A stretch of 64,000 nucleotides of DNA from Triglochin maritima (Eukaryota; Streptophyta; Magnoliopsida; Alismatales; Juncaginaceae). Of this stretch, positions 60,190 through 64,000 are shown piece after piece. Where the stretch lies: assembly GCA_963682175.1 (NCBI GenBank), contig OY821772.1:56380925-56444924 (forward strand), written 5' to 3'. A program made the position numbers and the translations under genes. The notes below the pieces were generated by a model, which saw nothing but the letters and a program-made list of their open reading frames with translations, ran no database searches and was not told the origin of the DNA. Position 1 is the stretch's first letter; every line of letters starts with the position of its first letter.

Positions 60190-62310
60190 GACCCTGATTT
60201 TCACAAACACACTGAAGCTTCGTTGGTGAGGATTATGTCGGTGAACATTCTTGTGAGAATCTGATTCTTACAAAATAAATAAATTAGAATCTCGATTTCT
60301 ATAAGAAGTTACACATGCTTGGATACGTGGATTCTTGCACATGATTCTTAAGGATAAAGTGATAATACTACCATTGAAATTCTTCAACTGGCTGTTATGA
60401 ATCAAGAAACATAGATAGGTCGGAAACTGAACATAAATACATTTAACTAATCTTTATATAAATAATTTTAAAATTATATTCCACAAAATCTACACACATA
60501 AAACATAGGGTTGAATAAAACCATAAAATTAACATACATTTAATAATGAAAGTAGCATATATTTGATACCAATTAATTAACATAAATACATGGCATGGGG
60601 ACACACCCATTCATAATATGAATTATTGAGGGTGTTATTGGAAGTTCACTCAATATTTTGAATTCTTGGAAGAAGCCGTTTTTATTTGGCTTCTTACTTG
60701 CAACCAAAATAAAACGTACAATATTTCATGATTCTAGTAGAATCAAGATCTTATGATTTTGTTTGGGTGCACATCTTATCAAAAATCAAATTCCAACAAG
60801 AATGCTTATCCAAACGATACCTAAGATTGTGTTTGAGTGTAAGGTTAGGAGAATCCAAACTCTCCAAAAACTGGACACACATTGGAAATCCAACCGCGGG
60901 TGATTCATGACTTGAGATGACTTTGATGTTTGGATGCATGGTTTCTTGAGAAACCGACCACGTCCCATCCAAGTTAGTGGAGAGAAGAGCAGAGTAAAGT
61001 TTTTTATTTAGGTAGTTGATTTGAATTAAATTTGGGACATGGGTGTAAATGTATGGTTTGACGGGGAGGATGGTAAAATTGTAGTGGCAAGTAAGGTAAT
61101 AATGTGGAGAAGTGAGGTTAGGGTACAAAAACATGATCTTGAAATCCACACACATCTTGGAGAAATTGACATTTCTGGTTTCTCAACTTGCATTATAAAT
61201 CCAGAATTGGGACCTAATTTTGAATCTAGATTCTTTACAATCTGGATGTTGTTTGGATGCAATTAAACTGAAATTTCAATTTCTTGAAGAATCTAGCCCC
61301 CAGAGTGTGCATCCAAGCACATTCCAAGTTGTAGAATTGGAGGCTATCCAATAACGGGGAGAATTTGCTCCTAAAACTTAAGGGAATGTTCTAATCCTTT
61401 AAACCAATTGTGTTAAACGTGGGGAACTTTCTAGAAGACATTGGTGGTTTATAGATTTTGAGTTTCTTATACATTTTTTGACAAATTTGACATGGAAGAA
61501 CCTCAAATTAGATTATCGGAACATGGAAGCATCTTGGGAGCAAAGAAATAAGTTGCTACTAACAACCTGGGAGTAGATTGGTCGACAAGAGTTTGTCGAT
61601 CGACCGCCCAAGTCTAGGCGTCCAGTACTGAGGACTAGACACCTACGACGGGGCACTTAGATTTTTATGAGCTAGAATAGTGGACCGTTGACCAAACGAT
61701 CGACCATTTTGATCAATTTTTCAACCACAAATTTTTACCTGAATTAAACTATTACGAGTGTACTTAGTTCTTTGCTTTTTATAAATTACCCTACTTGTTT
61801 CATAATAGTTATATAAATTAACAGATTCCTTAACAATTTTGACCACGAGGGGTTATCTAGATATGTACTCAAAATCCAACTTGTGATGTCAAGAATTGAA
61901 GTTAGAAGAGTTCATTACTTGTAAAAAGGGTTGAAATCTAAATGTCAAAATCAAAGTAACTCAAACCTGTAAAAGTTAAAATCTAAAGAAGTCAAATTTT
62001 TAAGAAGCAACAAGGGTTAAAATTTAACGATTATTACTCTACAAACAATAATGAGCATGGAAGATCGAGAATATTGGTTTAATAAGTATGTCTTAAAATC
62101 ATGCAAGCCAAGACCCGAAGTTTGGTGTGTTTCGTGGGAATAAGATCATGGTAGAAACATAAACTAAAATTGAAAGTCTAGAAATAAACCTATTCAATAG
62201 CGTCCCACCCAACCCACACATAACACGCACCACCTTGACCGCGTGCCAACGACCACCTCTCCCATCCACCATCGTCCATCCCAAACGAAATTTCAATCCA
62301 ACCGTCTAAA
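60190..62310. other. Intergenic region right of the LYR gene
   Basis: AT-rich and probably repetitive (recurring TTTGGATGCA/TGCATCCAA phrases around 60700-61320 suggest a decayed element), but no clear ends were found. A short stretch at 61577-61610 reads GGTCGACAAGAG and GATCGACCGCCCAAG, resembling the palindrome cluster of the solo LTRs. No gene recognised. Confidence 0.4.
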
Positions 62311-62317
62311 TATCCCC

Positions 62318-62326
62318 CACGTGTCA
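62318..62326 (+). promoter_or_regulatory. G-box / ABRE-like element
   Basis: CCACGTGTC, a bZIP/bHLH-type G-box, about 70 bp before a TATA box. The pairing suggests a real promoter directed to the right. Confidence 0.5.
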
Positions 62327-62391
62327 GAATCCCAAAGTTTTCCCCAATCTTGCATCCAATCGCAACCGTTAACCACCTCTAGGTTCCTCTA

Positions 62392-62397
62392 TATAAA
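62392..62397 (+). promoter_or_regulatory. TATA box of a promoter directed rightwards
   Basis: TATAAA in CTCTATATAAACCCC, followed by a C/T-rich leader. Together with the G-box it marks the start of a transcription unit whose coding part was not identified in the window. Confidence 0.55.
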
Positions 62398-62419
62398 CCC
62401 CTCCCCCGTCTACTTTACC

Positions 62420-64000
62420 AATCCCTCTTCTCGTTTTCTCAGGTATTGCGATCTCTTCTTTTCTTCCCTTCTTTTCCCTTTTTTGTTCTCTCTTTCAGGT
62501 TTCGATCTCGGATCCGAAGGTCTACGGTGCGATGGATCTGCGTGGTTTTGGTCCTCTGTGGAGTTCCGAGAAGAGATCGTGGTTGATCGAGTCCGAAAGC
62601 CGGTGTCAACGATGGAGACGATTCCACCAGATATGCGATGGAAAAAAAGTTGAAGATCTGTTGTGATATGTGATGGGAGGGCGTTAGATCTGGATATTTG
62701 TGGGAGATCGGAGAAGGGATGTTGTGGTTGATATGTCTTGAGATGGATGTATCAGCTGTAATAGGCCTTTGCCATGTTGGGTGCGCTCGCATGGCAGGTC
62801 GCCCAAACCTAATAAAAAGATGATTTTTTTGGCTTCGAGGGGAGATCGCACGGGTAAGCCCGGGGTCTCCTCTTCGGTGTGTGTGTGTGTGTGTGTTTCT
62901 GTGGTGTGAAATTGCTTGGTTTCGTTTCGTTTGCTGTGTTTCTGCATCGGCACAAGAACATCGATGATTCCTACGAATTTTGTCGTTGAGAAGGAACAGT
63001 TCTGAGATCACATCTCACCAACGCCAGCGTCATTGTGACTTCCTCACCTTCATCATCTTATAGTTTATCTTTGGAGATTAAATTACTTCTTCCGAAACAA
63101 GCATACCACCACAAGGTACATTATTTTTAGTTTTTTTCTCCTCCAAAATGCTTTTTAACTAAAGGGGTTCATTCTTCCACCCGAAAACCCTGTTCTATGT
63201 GACTATGTCCCTCTTCTACAAATGTTGCTATTTTTCTTCAAAATCGTGGAAACCATAAAAGATAGCCTTATTTCTTGGTCTATAAGCATATTTGCTACCA
63301 AATTAGTCAAACGTGAATGCTCATTTCCCCCCGTAGAATTCATTTTGTAAGGAAAAACAAGAACAGCACCCAAACGGCGAATACTAGTTTATTTGTTGTA
63401 ACAGCATCCTTATGCCAACAACAGAACTGAAATTACAACCTTCTCTGAATACAATTCCTTAAAATTGTTTATGAATTTGGCTTCTGAGGGATTCGAACAC
63501 AAGTAGCCTTTGATTTAATTGTCACCTTGAAATCCCATGCTTCGTAATGTTGGACAAATATTTCATGGTGTTGTCGTTCTAGGAACCATGAAACTATTTG
63601 GTTGAGTTTTTAGATATTTTATTCTTGTGATTCCTAACATGAACCTGAACTCGTCTGAGTTTTTTTTTGCTGTTGTATTAATAGTCAATAAAAGGTGTCT
63701 TTAGTATTGCAATTTCTGTAATTCGTGATCATGAAACTTCGTGTACTCTTTGTTTTTGAGTGTTGTATAGGTGGTTACAATCGTTGTAGTGGTGCACCCT
63801 TATTGTAAATCCTATTGTAAATCTATAATAAATTCACAAAATTGTGACAGTTCAGTCACCAGGCTGCTGTTTGTCAAGTGGATGGAGCATTGGAGATCTA
63901 CGCTGATGAGCCTGACCCTTTTCGCCCACTGTCAAGTCGGTGACTTCCTCTTTGGACCCATTGCAGCAACATTATGTGTAACTTGGCTCTGTTGCGTAGA
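62420..64000 (+). other. Probable 5' leader and introns of an unidentified gene running off the right edge
   Basis: After the TATA box comes a C/T-rich leader with a possible acceptor (TCTTTCAG at about 62500) and a 44-codon open frame from the ATG at 62532 to the stop at 62664-62666, which has no recognised family and may be only an upstream ORF. A GT microsatellite lies at about 62877-62896. Near the right edge (about 63855-63945) the sequence looks exon-like in two frames, but neither shows a family I can name. The gene is incomplete here. Confidence 0.35.
62877..62896 (+). repeat. GT dinucleotide microsatellite
   Basis: Ten GT units in the presumed leader or first intron of the right-edge transcription unit. 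Confidence 0.9.

Noticed and set aside
63485..63505. GGGATTCGAACAC, resembling the 3' half of a tRNA gene
   Set aside because: The T-stem does not pair and there is no cloverleaf around it.

Overview
The window is nuclear DNA of a flowering plant. It holds split genes with plant-type introns, plant mitochondrial and cytosolic enzymes, two U2 snRNA genes with the plant upstream element and TATA box, and plant transposon families (Mutator-like with a plant mobile domain, hAT, solo LTRs). The GC-rich first exons and AT-rich later parts of the pyruvate dehydrogenase and aconitase genes would fit a monocot or another early-diverging angiosperm, but I cannot name the species.

Layout. 1-3.8 kb: decayed Mutator-like element with a transposase remnant on + and a plant-mobile-domain remnant on -. 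4.06-8.99 kb (-): complete 8-exon mitochondrial pyruvate dehydrogenase E1 alpha gene with a 380-bp hAT-type MITE in its fourth intron. 9.1-12.5 kb: intergenic. 12.67-21.2 kb (+): SERAT3-like serine acetyltransferase gene. From inside its intron 5 a 5,815-bp block (exons 6-9, a solo LTR and the 3' flank) is present three times head to tail (16466-33910), with no length change and one base difference seen. 34.85-44.46 kb (+): complete 20-exon mitochondrial aconitase gene, with a solo LTR of the same family in intron 6. 46.47-49.54 kb (-): complete 7-exon prolyl 4-hydroxylase gene, convergent with aconitase. 49.5-52.9 kb: intergenic with a minisatellite. 52.96-57.63 kb: two U2 snRNA genes in the same orientation, with a 2,050-bp internally deleted hAT element between them. 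59.60-60.05 kb (-): small LYR-motif protein gene. 62.3-64 kb: a promoter-like region (G-box, TATA) that probably starts a gene running off the right edge.

Functional picture. Pyruvate dehydrogenase E1 alpha, aconitase and the LYR protein are all expected in mitochondria. Serine acetyltransferase makes O-acetylserine for cysteine synthesis, and prolyl 4-hydroxylase acts in the secretory pathway. Nothing suggests co-regulation; this is ordinary plant gene order.

The most notable structure is the near-identical triplication of the catalytic 3' half of the serine acetyltransferase gene. The repeated exon block is phase-symmetric (phase 1 at both ends), so it could be spliced in frame more than once. 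The second is the solo-LTR family, which carries a cluster of the 10-bp palindrome CGGTCGACCG and sits in introns of two neighbouring genes. All coordinates are read by eye; splice sites were checked by phase and by protein-family continuity.
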